Below are positions 1 to 11,800 of a DNA stretch of 64,000 nt, one piece after another (the stretch's first letter is position 1; each line of letters starts with the position of its first letter). Position numbers and translations under genes: made by a program. The DNA is from Fragilariopsis cylindrus CCMP1102 (Eukaryota; Bacillariophyta; Bacillariophyceae; Bacillariales; Bacillariaceae): positions 620,001 through 684,000 of the forward strand of contig FMBT01000297.1 of assembly GCA_900095095.1 (NCBI GenBank). Direction: 5' to 3'. The notes beneath the pieces are model-generated. The model searched no databases, was not told the origin of the DNA, and saw nothing but the letters and a program-made list of their open reading frames with translations.

Positions 1-578
1 CATAAATCTAATTCTAATCCCCATCGAGGCTTATCAAGACATTGTGTAATTAATGTCACAGTGATGTATAATAAATCACTTGCTATTAAAAGATAAGCAC
101 CGGATCCGAGTTTACAGGATGTTGCAACAGTTTTTGAAAAAAATCCACTAAATCTACCACCACCATCAGTATCAGTATCAATATCAGTATCACTATCAAA
201 ATCATTACCACCACAGGGTTCTGCCTCGAATAAAACAAATACTGGTATTTGTATAACTGCAGTAATGGCAGCTAAAACACTGATTACATTCCAATTAAAA
301 CCAGTGGGTGTTAGGTAGGATGCCACTGCCCAACTTAATGCGGATGTTAAGGAACCGAATGATAAACTAATAATCAGAAATAGACGACTTAATTCCCACA
401 TATCATCACCCTCTCTGGGATAGAGATGATGATCACATAAGACACCAAATGAGGAATTACTCTCATCGTCACGTATTACAAAATTACAACTGGCACCAGC
501 AAAAGCTGCAGTTAATACAGCTGCACTCGAAAAAAATGCTGCAAATAATGCTGGTAATCGATGATTGAATAACGACAT
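1..578 (-). CDS. Partial multi-pass membrane protein of unknown function
   Basis: An open frame of 192 codons starts at an ATG at 578 and runs off the left edge, so the C-terminus is missing. I see about four hydrophobic segments (roughly residues 7-28, 60-83, 90-112 and 160-185), which suggests a tetraspan-like protein. A conserved-looking Cys follows the first segment (GASCNF). The loop near residue 125-140 is an Asp/Thr/Ser hexanucleotide repeat (DSDTDIDTDTD). The upstream DNA (579-690) is T-rich and then carries TTCAG-type repeats, consistent with a promoter or leader. I do not recognise the family; the overall look fits the many uncharacterised four-TM proteins of diatoms, but that is inference. 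Confidence 0.6.
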   Translation of the reverse strand, partial: MSLFNHRLPALFAAFFSSAAVLTAAFAGASCNFVIRDDESNSSFGVLCDHHLYPREGDDMWELSRLFLIISLSFGSLTSALSWAVASYLTPTGFNWNVISVLAAITAVIQIPVFVLFEAEPCGGNDFDSDTDIDTDTDGGGRFSGFFSKTVATSCKLGSGAYLLIASDLLYITVTLITQCLDKPRWGLELDL

Positions 579-2103
579 GATTTTTATTTTTATTTCTTTT
601 TATTGTTGGTTTTGATAGTTTTGTTTGATGGTTCTTTTGCTGTTTGTTGTTGGCCTTGTTGAAATTTAGTTCAGTTCAGTTCAGTTTCAGTTGAGTTGGG
701 TTGAGTTGATCTTTCGTCGATGCGTACAGTACCAGCACAATAGAATACACTGGTTAGTTTGCGTGCGAAATTTGCTCCTGGCTTATCAAGCTACGAGTCT
801 ATTAGTATTAGTGGTTGTAGTAGAAGTAGAAGTAGTAGTAGGTGTTGAAGTATATGTAGTCGACGTTACCACTCTTTGGATTGCTTTCTTGGTTTCGTGG
901 GTCTACTTTACGATGAAATTGTTTCAAAATAAATACAATGGTTCGACGGTATTGGAGGATGTCACATACAAGCAAAATAGCTTGTCGGGGGGCGTAACAT
1001 GTGTGCGTGCGTGTGCGTGTGTGTTTAAGAGACAAAATTTTCCGCACTAATGCATTCTAAACAATTTTTTCAGCCTCCGTTGGCGTGACTGTTGGCGCGC
1101 GTGTCATTGGATATCTTATTCTACAAAAAACTAAGTCGAAATTTTTATCTATTTAAAATCGGCCTTCGCAATCGCACAGTCTAACTTTTTTAGTCGTGTC
1201 TGGAATTTTAACACGGAATAAAACCTTGTTCCGAGTCGAGGATGAAATTTCTTTGTAATATAATGAAACGTTACTTGTTAACTAAACAATTATGTTGTAT
1301 CTTACTTCTAGTCGTTGGAAGTAAAGGGATTGTAGGTCTGATTCATACTTAAACCTATATAGAACTTCTTGTTCTTGAATCATCTAATCTAAACCAGGTA
1401 TTAGAAGTAGATACTTGAAGTACAAATAATGATGTATACATGCAATATATTGTGAGTTAGGGTGATGTTGTTAATAATAGTGTTTAGAAGTAAGTGTCTT
1501 ATTAGAGTTACATTAATAGCGTTGGAACTTAGTGGGCACACCATGTATGTGATTACTTTATTACTTCCGTGTGTTGTACATATTCAGAAAGTTTAATACT
1601 GCCAGGTAATACTATGGAAGGTGTCTTCTTGATATTATATATTCTGAGCTTCATTCACCTAGTTCCAAATTTGGAACAATTATAGTGGACCTACTTTGTG
1701 TCACCCAAAGTAATACATTCCACATCTGGCAATCTGATTTACTATCTACATTGTCACCTTGGAAGTGCAGCTTGCCTTGAACCAAGAAATGTGCAACAAT
1801 TTTTAATATTAATCTAATGGCAAACAACAACTATGTCAATAGAATGTACAATGTTATCCTGACGGCTTAGACGATTACTTTCCTATTTATTATTATTTGT
1901 AGTTATTACCTTTACTTAAGCAGTTGGGGAATTAGACCAGAGTTCTACATGCATACATAACAGTGCTACTTGTACTCATTTTTTTGATGAGATAAGAATA
2001 CAAACTCAGCGAAAAGAGTGTTTTGTTTTTTACAAAAAAAATTGCTAACAACATTATGGGATGGTACTTGAAGTAGAAGAGAGAAGAGCCAGGCCAAACT
2101 TAT
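579..2103. other. Intergenic region, no gene seen
   Basis: About 1.5 kb without a convincing gene. It holds a degenerate TTCAG/TTGAG pentamer run at about 669-705 and a GTGTGCGTGC run at about 1000-1022. A 119-codon open frame on the plus strand (691-1050) is Val-rich low-complexity translation with no recognisable domain. I see no tRNA or repeat element here. Confidence 0.5.
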
Positions 2104-3306
2104 TTATTTCTTGCTATCTCCTTTCGTTGCGTCTGCCTCATCTAGCGTTTTTTTGTTAATATATTCTACACCCGGTGGGAGCTCGGTCGTTGCATTGTCT
2201 AGAGTCTTTTTGTCAATACATTCTACACCAGGGGGAAGATTGGGGATCATATCAGCATTCTTTTGCTTGCCCAGTATTTCATCAGAATATGGAAGATCTA
2301 AGTGGTATTGAGTTTGATCAAATATAATTTTCCGGAATTGTGCTTGCGTTGCGTCGTCGTAGTCACTTATACGCGTTCTAGAATCAACTAATTCCGTATC
2401 AATTGCTTCGTCGCCCGTCAATACAGTCCGCCAAAACTTCTTTGCCGATTTATTTAACCCTAACATCATAACTCCATTCTCTAATGTCCACGTAGATTCA
2501 TCGACACGGATTTTTTCTGTAAGTGTACCCTCCAAAAATGTTCTAGGTGTTTTTTCACCCGGTAAGGATTTTCTTCCCTTCACAGATAATTTTGATGGAG
2601 TCATCGACACGTCGAAATCCTTCCCCCGAAACGTCTTTGGGACACCAATCATGACGGTTACTTCATCTAGAGTTTGTGTCCATTTGTATTGTGGAGTGGA
2701 TCCGCCATTCCCGATGGGAATCTGGAGGCCTTCCTCGTTGTATCGAATTCCTTTCATATTTGATGCAATCTTTTTGTCCTCATCTACATTATTGTCGTCG
2801 TTCGATGCGGAATCGTCTGTTTTAACATTCTCCGTAGACCCAGTTTTTTTCTCCTTGTTGTTGCTCTCACTGCTACTACTACTACTACTACCGGTTCCAT
2901 TACTCGGAATTTCCTTTTTACTTTTATTTCCTGAATTATCGGATTTAGAAGTCGTCGATTCACTCTTTTTTGAATTTGTTGCTTTCGTAGCTTTGGATGC
3001 GTTCAGGTCGGCGCCTTTTGGTATACGTCGTAGAGGAAACTGTCGAAAGGAGGCGAGTAGTAGTTTTTCTGCATCACCTTCCTCAAATCCCATTTTAGCT
3101 GGAAGACCTTCCTGGACATCTTCGGGATGAGGAACAAGGTAAAAATCCGTTCGTCGATTCAAAAAGCTGAAGTAGGCAAACATCAATTGTCTAAGATCTC
3201 CGTTGCATTGATTCGTCAGAGCAATTAAGGGAGCGTCCATCGCGTTCATCTTAGCCGGATCATCGCGTTGTTGGATGTTTCTTGTGGTAGGAATTGGAAG
3301 GCTCAT
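2104..3306 (-). CDS. NudC-family CS-domain protein (nuclear distribution protein C homologue)
   Basis: Single-exon 400-residue protein. The N-terminus (about residues 20-95) matches the NudC N-terminal region, with an LMFAYFSFLNRRTDFYLVP-type stretch. A Ser/Lys/Asn-rich linker (about 100-185) follows, then a CS/p23-like beta-sandwich domain (about 208-300) beginning YKWTQTLDEV and containing the WTLENG motif and a K-x4-W near the end. The C-terminal LPYSDEI segment is also NudC-like. NudC proteins are Hsp90-linked co-chaperones that stabilise dynein regulators and beta-propeller clients, in the cytosol. The last 45 residues contain an imperfect tandem repeat (LPPGVE-x-I-x-KKTLD twice) not typical of animal NudC. 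Stop and start codons are clean, with no indel. Confidence 0.88.
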   Translation of the reverse strand: MSLPIPTTRNIQQRDDPAKMNAMDAPLIALTNQCNGDLRQLMFAYFSFLNRRTDFYLVPHPEDVQEGLPAKMGFEEGDAEKLLLASFRQFPLRRIPKGADLNASKATKATNSKKSESTTSKSDNSGNKSKKEIPSNGTGSSSSSSSESNNKEKKTGSTENVKTDDSASNDDNNVDEDKKIASNMKGIRYNEEGLQIPIGNGGSTPQYKWTQTLDEVTVMIGVPKTFRGKDFDVSMTPSKLSVKGRKSLPGEKTPRTFLEGTLTEKIRVDESTWTLENGVMMLGLNKSAKKFWRTVLTGDEAIDTELVDSRTRISDYDDATQAQFRKIIFDQTQYHLDLPYSDEILGKQKNADMIPNLPPGVECIDKKTLDNATTELPPGVEYINKKTLDEADATKGDSKK

Positions 3307-3786
3307 AGTGTAGTGTTCTGGTGTTTCTTGGTGTAATGAGGAGGAGACGTCGGGGTGGAATTAAAAGATATTCAATGGTTAATGATATGTGTAATGATCA
3401 ATTGCTTTCGGTATGAACTATTATAGTGAATACTAAATAATGATGAAAAAATAAGTGATATGTGTTCAAAATTGAGGCTTAATCTTACAACGTACAGGCC
3501 TTCCGTTCATACGTGGATAAAATTTTTAAGATATTACATTACTGTACTATATTTATATAAACAGTCTACATTATACATATTATATTTGATGTACTGTATA
3601 TAAAAGTACTTGAAAAAGCGACAGTAGAAAAGGTCTATGATCCTATAGTATTATTTATTTATCATTATTTTGGTTTTTATAAAAATCACAAGAATTCTTC
3701 CGACATAAAAACAAACAATGTGATGTTGTGTTCTAATGAGAAAATTGTCAGTCCCATTTTTTAATTTTGAATTGCAATACAGTAAA
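3307..3786. other. Intergenic region between NudC and DBP5 genes
   Basis: AT-rich 480-nt spacer. It is the 5' region of the NudC gene (which reads left from 3306) and the 3' region of the helicase gene (which stops at 3787). No gene, RNA or repeat is visible. Confidence 0.5.
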
Positions 3787-5513
3787 TTAGATTTCGATAA
3801 CATCAGCTAAAGTTTCTGGATCAGGATCGGCCTGTTGAATCATTTCTCTACCTTGATTCGCAAAATGCGATTCAATCGCAGCAAGAACTTCAACAGATCG
3901 TGTATCGTCTATTAGAGTAATAGCAGTCCCCTTCTTCCCAAACCGTCCCGTACGGCCGATACGGTGCAGATAAGTGTCGAAGTCAGGATCACCATCTCTA
4001 GTCATAGGAACATCATAGTTAATAACCAAGCAAACATTATCAACATCGACACCTCGCGCCAATACATTAGTTGTAATAAGAACGTTTGATTCTCCGTTAC
4101 GAAATGCAAGCATTGTCGCATCACGGTCATCGGCTTCAATGCTACCATGAAGGACAGAGCATGTGTATCCCCCATCGGTTAATGTTCTATGTACAGTATC
4201 TGCATTTCTCTTCGTTGAGACAAATACAATACTCTGACCGATAGTCAAGAGAGAATAAATATCTGAAAGGAATTCTAACTTTCCACCTTGATATCCTCTT
4301 GTATCTATCCAAAGTTGTTTGATAACATCCAAAACCTGCGTAATAAATTCAAGAAAAGGCAGTATGCGAAGTCGGAAATCGACAACAATAGGGATGAGAT
4401 AAACAGTAGCGTCAATTTATAGTACCTACAATCGACATCGTTACCAAATTATAACTATTTAGACAAATAAATAAAGAAACAAAAACATACCAATGACTCG
4501 TCTGATTCAATCAGAATTTTATCCGCATTGTGGATCATTTTATCAGCAAACTTAACAACATCGGTTGGGAATGTAGCTGAAAACAATAAACATTGGCAGG
4601 TTCTTGACATGGTCTTTTTAATAAGTAAAGAATTTGCTCTATGTCCATCTTCTCCGACCATATTATCTGCCTCATCAAGAACAAAAACCTTAATGGTTTT
4701 ACTATTGATAATTTTTCTTTTTAACCAATCCACAACCTTTCCGGGTGTACCGATTACTAAATGTGCATTCAGTTTTGCACCTCTTTCGATAGTTGTACCA
4801 GCAATTGCCAGTTGTATTTTTAATCCGACCATATTAGCTGCCATCGGCTTCACAGCCTTTTGAAAGATTTGAATAGCCAATTCCCGTGTTGGTGTTACAC
4901 ATAGGGCCTGACAGGATGGTGGATCATCCACATCAAGTCGATACAGCATTCCCAAAGTAAATGCTGCAGTTTTTCCACTTCCTGATTGTGCTTGTCCGAT
5001 AAGATTTCTTGGTGGATCGGATAGAATTCGAGGTAATGCCTCCTCTTGAATTGCAGATGGTCGATCAAATCCCATAGCAAAAATTGCATCAAGTAAATAC
5101 TTTGGAAGATCAAGTTCTTGGAATGTCTTTGCACCTGTCAAGTGAGATGATTGATCATTCTGAATAACCTTAAGACGATCACCCGTTGTTTGTTTTTGTC
5201 GTTCAAGGGCGAGTTTTTGTAGACGTTTAGTAAGTTCTTCACTATCGTCTTTCTTCTTTTTCAATTCAACAACAACATCACCAGCATCAGCATCAGCAGC
5301 GGTGGCTGCGGCGGGGACTACGGCGGGTTTCTTGTCCTCATCATCTGAGTCATCATCACCCCAACTAGCAGGTGCTGATGCTACTACTTCGGCTTTGGGA
5401 GGTTTGTCCACCACTTCCTCTGTCGTACTTTTGTCCACAACATCCTCTGTTGTACTTATAACAGTTGATTCTTCTGGTTCCTTGGCCGATTCCGTTTCCT
5501 CGCTGGTACTCAT
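3787..5513 (-). CDS. DBP5: DEAD-box RNA helicase, DBP5/DDX19 family (2 exons)
   Basis: Exon 1 runs 5513-4491 and exon 2 4335-3787; a phase-0 intron (4490-4336, GTATGT...CAG, 155 nt) removes a stop-containing stretch, giving a 523-aa protein. An acidic Glu/Val/Ala-rich N-terminus precedes the helicase core. Motifs seen in order: Q motif (GFDRPSAIQ), Walker A AQSGSGKT (about residue 178), PTRELA, GTPGK, DEAD (about 279), SAT, and in exon 2 the ARGVD and HRIGRTGRFG motifs. The spacing DPDFDTYLHRIGRTGRFGKKG resembles DBP5/DDX19 more than other DEAD proteins. DBP5 remodels mRNPs at the cytoplasmic face of the nuclear pore, stimulated by Gle1 and IP6; that role is inferred from family. It is divergent from VAC14. 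A TTG six bases upstream in frame was not chosen over the ATG. Confidence 0.9.
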
Positions 5514-5937
5514 ATTCAAATCTTTCTTTGATAGTAATAAATAATATATCTTATTCTAGTGATAATAGGGTGGGTCGGGTCAAGTAGTACTAGCTAGCAG
5601 CTATTAGTAACAACAAATAAATCTAGATTGAGAGGGTGATTTTAAAATTTGTGATGAATTTCGCCATGGTTAATTATTGCAACGTTCAAACGGTCAAACG
5701 TTCAAACATAAACCACCGCGTGGTTGTGCTTGATTTGACTCGTTCGACTAGAAAATCTATAATTTGAAAATCTCTGTGTGCGAAAGCAAAAGAAGCATGA
5801 CAATGTTATTGTACAAGCTCGAAAGCATGCAATGATCAAAAAATAAATGGTCAAATGTATCCAATGCCATTCCACAGTACTACAGTAGTACACACACTTT
5901 CCAATACAAGTAATGCTAGTATATATTATTACCTATC
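5514..5937. other. Divergent intergenic region (DBP5 / VAC14)
   Basis: A 424-nt spacer between head-to-head genes, so it should hold both promoters. It contains short AAACGGTCAAACG-type direct repeats near 5688-5705. No coding or RNA gene is supported. Confidence 0.5.
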
Positions 5938-8505
5938 ATGAGTAATATGAACGTTGATACATCATCATCCAATAACTATGATGAACCCGGAGATCTTCCC
6001 TCCCTGAACCAATCTGCTCTCTCGTCTTCACGTGGTAATAATACAAATGGCAATGGCGGCATTATGGTAGGGAAGATGTCATCATCAATTGGTGGTGGTG
6101 GTGGTAGCGTCAATAGTAGCACAAGCAACAATATAAGATCGGTTCCATCAAACCTATCTTCTGGAACCTCTGCATCACAGCAACATCATCATCAAGCACT
6201 TTCGTCGATGGAAAGAAGTCCATTACCGCCCATGATATTACGTAGTCTCGGTGATCGTTCCAATGAAAAACGAAAGAATGCTGCATTAGAAATCGAAGCA
6301 CTTGTTAAGAATCTACAGGAAGCTAATAATCTACTAATGATACAAAATGTTATTGAAATTCTATCCAAGGATTTTTGTACCTCGATGAATTCGAATTATA
6401 GGAAAGGTGGACTTGTTGGATTAGCCGCCACTGGAATTGGTTTAATGGGACATTCCCGTACATTTTTACCAGTATTGTTACCACCAGTTTTGCATTGCTT
6501 TGATGATCCCGAATCTAGAGTGAGGTATTATGCGTGTGAAAGTTTGTATAATATAGCAAAAGTTTCCCGGCAGGGTATATTACAGTATTTTAATCAAATA
6601 TTTGAAGGATTGACAAAAGTCATCGCAGATGTCGATTTGGATGTTAAGAATGGTGCGCAGTTACTTGATCGGCTAATAAAGGATATCGTTACGGAGGCTG
6701 ACGAAGCCTTCCAGGTCGATCAATTCCTACCACTCTTACAAAAGTACATCCAACGGACCAACCCGTACATACGACAACTTATTGTGGGCTGGGTGACATT
6801 GCTTGATTCCGTTCCGGACATATCAATGCTCGATTATTTACCCGAATTTCTAGACGGATTATTTAATATGCTCAGTGATTCCAATAGAGAGATACGGCAG
6901 GCAGCCGATTCGGCATTGTCCGAATTTCTAAAGGAACTGATCTCATCCACAGTAATGGAATTTGGACCAATTGTTTCTATACTTGTCTTTCAATGTCAAT
7001 CGAAGGAGCGATTGAATAGACTAACTGCCACGACATGGTTGTCGGAACTTATCCATCATCCATACTCAGGTGGAGACGCTCTACTACCGTATCACTCAGA
7101 AATACTTGGAGCTATACTGTGCTGTATTTCCGACGGAGAAGTTGAAATTCGTATTGTTGCGGAACGAACCGACGATGATTTGTTAAATCTTGTAAAAGGA
7201 ACATCCAGTCCCTTCGAATTAAGATCGCTCCTCGAAACATTAACGAGTGAATTGCTTAATAAGGAAGACGTTCCAACTAAGATGGCAGCTTTAGGTTGGA
7301 TCAATATGTTGATGGAGAAACGAAAAGTGGACATGAATGCATATATCGAAGAGCTACTGCCGGTTCTTATCCGTACTCTATCCGATCCAAGTGATGCGGT
7401 TGTCCTTCTTAATCTACAGGTCTTGTCACGGATTTCTTTGGCGCAACGAGATGATAGAGGTGATGCAGAAGAATCAGAAGAAGAGCAATTCCAACTTGTC
7501 CTCAATGCCATTCTTAGTTTATTTGCAAAGGACCGGCAGTTGCTTGAAACTAGAGGATCCCTTATAATTCGTAAACTGTGCGTCTTATTAAATGCTAAAA
7601 GCGTATATATACGGCTGGCCAATGCCTTAATGCAATACGAAAAGGTTAACGGCAAAGTTGCTGATGCTGGAACACTAGAATTTGTTAGCACTATGGTCCA
7701 AACTCTTAACTTAATTCTCCTGACAGCATCCGAACTCCACGATTTGAGATCGATTCTATCTAAGAGTTTCATGGTTCCACCCGATGGTAAAAGTAGCAGT
7801 AAAAATGACAAGAACGACGAACAAGAAATCATTCAGCAAAAGCAACAAAATAAATGGTCCAAACAGAAAAAATATTTCATTGAAGATAGTCTCAAGGTTT
7901 TTGTTATCTTGTTCCGGTGTTGGTCTCACAATCCTGTGGCAACCTTTTCTCTATGTTTGCTTGCACAAGCATACGACTTGTCATTTGCACTTGTCAAGCG
8001 CTTTTCGCGAATGGAAGATGTCTCTGTTGGTTTCCTCATGCAAATCGATAAGCTGGTATATTTATTGGAATCTCCCATCTTTGTACACTTACGTTTGAAA
8101 CTCTTGGATGTTGAATCTACTATTCATGCTCAATTGCTGAAGAGTATTTACGGAATCCTCCTCTGTCTACCACAAGGGGATGCCTTTCGACTATTAAATA
8201 ATCGATTAACGACGGTGTGCAACCTACGTGACAATTTAGGCCTTACACCAATGCCTCCTGATGTCTCAACCAATGAATCAAGCGGTACTGTTTTTGTCGG
8301 ACGTTTCCCTCTGAGTTTGAATGCACTTTTAGTACGATACGATGAAATTTTGGAGATGCATAGAGTAGCGCAAGAACAATATGACAATCTTATCCATGAC
8401 GAGCAACAGAAACTACAAATACAGGCAGCGCCTGCAAACAGTGGTACAATCAGTCCACAGTATCAAGGACAGCAGCAGCAGCACGATAGACGACTATGGG
8501 AATAG
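5938..8505 (+). CDS. VAC14: VAC14 homologue, PIKfyve/Fab1 complex scaffold
   Basis: Single-exon 855-residue protein. After a Ser/Asn/Gly-rich N-terminal tail (about 1-95), a HEAT-repeat region begins with the family signatures RSLGDRSNEKRKNAALEIE, RKGGLVGLAATGIGL, RVRYYACESLYNIAKV and SVPDISMLDYLPEFLDGLF. The C-terminal part (about 620-800) matches the Fig4-binding region, with LCLLAQAYDLSFALV and a QIDKLVYLLESPIF-like stretch. VAC14 scaffolds the Fab1 kinase and Fig4 phosphatase that control PI(3,5)P2 on endolysosomal membranes. Length is near the family norm (about 780-880 aa). The tail is Gln-rich. The reading frame is intact, which contrasts with the damaged frame of the neighbouring SMC2 gene. 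Confidence 0.93.
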   Translation: MSNMNVDTSSSNNYDEPGDLPSLNQSALSSSRGNNTNGNGGIMVGKMSSSIGGGGGSVNSSTSNNIRSVPSNLSSGTSASQQHHHQALSSMERSPLPPMILRSLGDRSNEKRKNAALEIEALVKNLQEANNLLMIQNVIEILSKDFCTSMNSNYRKGGLVGLAATGIGLMGHSRTFLPVLLPPVLHCFDDPESRVRYYACESLYNIAKVSRQGILQYFNQIFEGLTKVIADVDLDVKNGAQLLDRLIKDIVTEADEAFQVDQFLPLLQKYIQRTNPYIRQLIVGWVTLLDSVPDISMLDYLPEFLDGLFNMLSDSNREIRQAADSALSEFLKELISSTVMEFGPIVSILVFQCQSKERLNRLTATTWLSELIHHPYSGGDALLPYHSEILGAILCCISDGEVEIRIVAERTDDDLLNLVKGTSSPFELRSLLETLTSELLNKEDVPTKMAALGWINMLMEKRKVDMNAYIEELLPVLIRTLSDPSDAVVLLNLQVLSRISLAQRDDRGDAEESEEEQFQLVLNAILSLFAKDRQLLETRGSLIIRKLCVLLNAKSVYIRLANALMQYEKVNGKVADAGTLEFVSTMVQTLNLILLTASELHDLRSILSKSFMVPPDGKSSSKNDKNDEQEIIQQKQQNKWSKQKKYFIEDSLKVFVILFRCWSHNPVATFSLCLLAQAYDLSFALVKRFSRMEDVSVGFLMQIDKLVYLLESPIFVHLRLKLLDVESTIHAQLLKSIYGILLCLPQGDAFRLLNNRLTTVCNLRDNLGLTPMPPDVSTNESSGTVFVGRFPLSLNALLVRYDEILEMHRVAQEQYDNLIHDEQQKLQIQAAPANSGTISPQYQGQQQQHDRRLWE

Positions 8506-8806
8506 TTCAAAGGATTCAGAAACGATGAATCCGACTTCTATATTGACGAAACGAACTAGCTAGCGGACCACCTATCAAAACGGTAAATACCAAGCCCTAC
8601 TAAGGATACGTTTAGGTGATAGATAGGCTACAACAATTGTTTGATCTAAAGATTTAAGATAAAAGCATTTCTACTTTTGATTATATTCTCTTCTTTCTGT
8701 ACAGGTAGTTTTAGAAATCTCAGAAGTTAATTGTTTTGTTTTATATATATACTATATAACATGTATATTATTCCTTGGGAACGATTGATGTCAATAAAAA
8801 AGCCCC
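8506..8806. other. Convergent 3' spacer VAC14 / SMC2
   Basis: A 301-nt spacer between tail-to-tail genes. It is AT-rich, with TATATATA near 8744-8755 and an AATAAA-like stretch (8793-8799). It probably holds both 3' UTRs. Nothing else is seen. Confidence 0.4.
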
Positions 8807-11800
8807 CTAATTATTACCATTTCCGACCCCTTGATTATTTGGTTGAATTCTCCTTGCCTCTCCGTCTGCTAGAGGAGGACTGAGCTCGATTATTTTTTCG
8901 TGTGGTTTGAGAACGAGGTTCATCTTCCATATCATTTGATCGGTAAGAGCACGAGTACGAGAGGACGATCCAGTTCCGATAGTGCGGGCCACAGTACTAA
9001 CGCCATCAACGAATTTGGTCCTGTAAATGACATTGGCGTTGTTGAACATCCCTTCTTTCAATGATACAACAATGAATTGACTTTGAGAGAAATGCGTTCG
9101 GAGCATATTCCCAATATTCTGTGTATGGCTCAGATCTAATGCAGCATCAACTTCGTCAAGAATATACATGGGAGCCGGTTTGAAAAGAAGAAGGGAAAGA
9201 ATGAGCGATAACGCTAATAACGATCTCTGTCCACCACTCAGTTCACTGAGACTCTCTTTCCAGACATCCCCGAATGCAACCTTGACTTCCAATCCTTCCC
9301 ATGCCCTCATCCCTTCTGGAGGTTCAAGCTTGGCGGATGAACCCGGAAGTAATGTCGAAAAGATCGAACCGAAATCCTTATTACCTTTTTCCAGGTACGC
9401 TCAAGCTCAGATTTCTTTTTGATATCTAATTCCTCAATCACACTCTTGATCTTCTTCTTATCATTCTCGACTACCTTGCGTTTTCGAAGAAGCTCAGTGT
9501 ATTCCCTTCAGCCTTTTCAATCATTCCCATCACTTTTTTGTTAATTTTCTTGCTCTGATTTTGCATTTTATTAGGAGTGTGAGGTTAGATAGAAGCAAAG
9601 AATTTTCGATAAGTACAATATTTGCGTGGACCAAATAATAGAATATTGGGTTGTATTGGGTTATGAAGCATATCGAATCGAGATTTTTACGTACCAGTGA
9701 TTCCTGTTCGCCTTTCAATGTATTCAGTTGATCACTCATTTCGTCTGCATCTGTAGCTGTAAAATCGTAGTCCCCACCTTCGACTCCGAATGCACTCTTC
9801 TCGCTTTCAATCCACGGATAATTCTTTACTAAGCTCACAACTACCTTCTCTGCATGTTGTCTTTCTTTGCGGATACGAGATATTGACACAGAAAGCTTTT
9901 TCGCTTCAATATTACATTTTTCTGCTTGCTTTGCCAACTTCGCCTTTTCTTTCTTAATCTCAGCAAGTTCTGAAGAAAATTGAGTAATTCGTTGTTCAAA
10001 TTCCGCAAGTGCAGATTTAGCATCGTCCCATAGAGCCTTCACTTCTCCGACAATTATTTCTTTGCTTGATTCTTCTTCGTTTGCCTCTTTCAAGCTGGCT
10101 TCAGCGGCTTCTACACTTTCCTCTGCTGAAATTACATCACCTTTCAAACTTTCTAGCTCCATGATGAGAGTTTCTTTCATTGACTCAGCCTCACGAGCCT
10201 TCTTCACGGCATCAGCGGCGATCTTCTTTGCCTCCTTAATGCCACTTTCTATTTGACCAAGCATGTCCTCGCGGTGTTGCGTCAATTCAACTTCTTTATC
10301 CTTCAGATCGTGATATAGATCCCATTTATCCTTCTGCTCTTCTTGCATGGAAGCATATTCGGTGTTTGATTGTTCCAATTCTTTTGACATGGACTCGTGT
10401 TTCTCCTCAAGAACTCCATAAGATGTCTGAGATACTTGCTTTTGAATCCCTTCAAGCTCTGCTTCTGCTAGCGAAAGCTTACGACTTATCTTATCAAATG
10501 TTGGGACTTCCCATTCAATTGATCGAGGGCTTTCAATACGACCCAAGACGATCTTTGTTTGAAGAGAGCTGCTTCGAGGCATCCATAAGTTTTGTCAGCT
10601 CTGTAAGAGTACTACCGAAATTACTCTTTGATCCACCAGTGATAGTTCCAGAAGGATCGTAGACGTCGCCATCCAATGTCACTGTTCTAGTTTTGGTTGT
10701 ATCACAGATCTGATTTGCTGCCTTCGCTCCATCTACTACGATCGAGGCACCAAACACATATTCCATGGCGGAACGGATTTCTTCATCGAACCCAACGAGT
10801 TCAATTGCTGGCCATGCCTTAGCGCCAAGATTCTGTGCGATTTGGGCTGCCTTATTGCATGCAGCAGTCGTGACGCGACGAGGCTGGATCTTGTCAAGCG
10901 GAATAATGGTTACTCTGCGTTGGAGTCTTCCACGGTCAAGAATGGCTTTACCAGTAATTGCCTCGTCGACGACTACTTGATAAAGTTTGCCACCAGCTAC
11001 TACTTCTAATGCTGCTGCATGGATTGGATTCTGTACTTCGATTAATTTTGCAACTAACCCTTTCACCTTAGAACGGTCAAAGCCACGGACGGGATCAGTA
11101 TAATCGAAGGCAAGACGGCTTCCTAACTGAGCTGTAAGAGTTTCAACTATTCCATTTAGCTCTTCTACGGACCCAGTCAAGTGGTCTTTTTCTTGATCAA
11201 GATTGATGTAGTCATTTTGATTGAAGTTGAGTTCCGATAGTACATTACGAAGCTTATCTGATTTTTCAACTGATGCCTCGCGTCTTTTATTTAGCGTATC
11301 TGCACTCTTTTGTTCCTTCTTCATTTGGTTTTCGACGGACTGAAGAAGACGAAATTAAAAAAGAATAATTGAAATATGTGAGTCGCCTTCAAAAAAGAGA
11401 AAAAAAAGGAGGAGGAAAGAACAAGAATTATGGACGAAACAACTTTTTTAAATTAGGGTGTTTATTTTGGTAGCACACAATTTTCACACTTACTGTTAAT
11501 GATTTTGTTAAATGATTTATCTTCATTGTAGCTTGTTTGACCTTAGCTTCGGCAGTTTTGGAATCGGAATGGGCCTTCGCTATCCGGTCTGGTAGAGTCA
11601 TACCTTCATCTCCCTGTGCATCAGAAAGACCAGCCGACATATTCTGAAACTTCGATGTGAGTTCTTCGTAATTCTTTTCGGCTTCTGTCTTGGCAGAAAT
11701 AATTTCTTCAACAGCTTTGGCCTCTTGTTCAATTTGCTGCTCCTTCTGAAAGTAGATACTGTTGGTTTCAGTCACGAGCGCTCTTGTCTCTACGAGATCG

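Noticed and set aside
691-1050. 119-codon plus-strand open frame
   Set aside because: Val-rich low-complexity translation over short DNA repeats, no domain, no neighbour support.
7092-7832. 246-codon minus-strand frame inside VAC14
   Set aside because: Antisense shadow of a strongly supported gene; Ser-rich translation without a domain.
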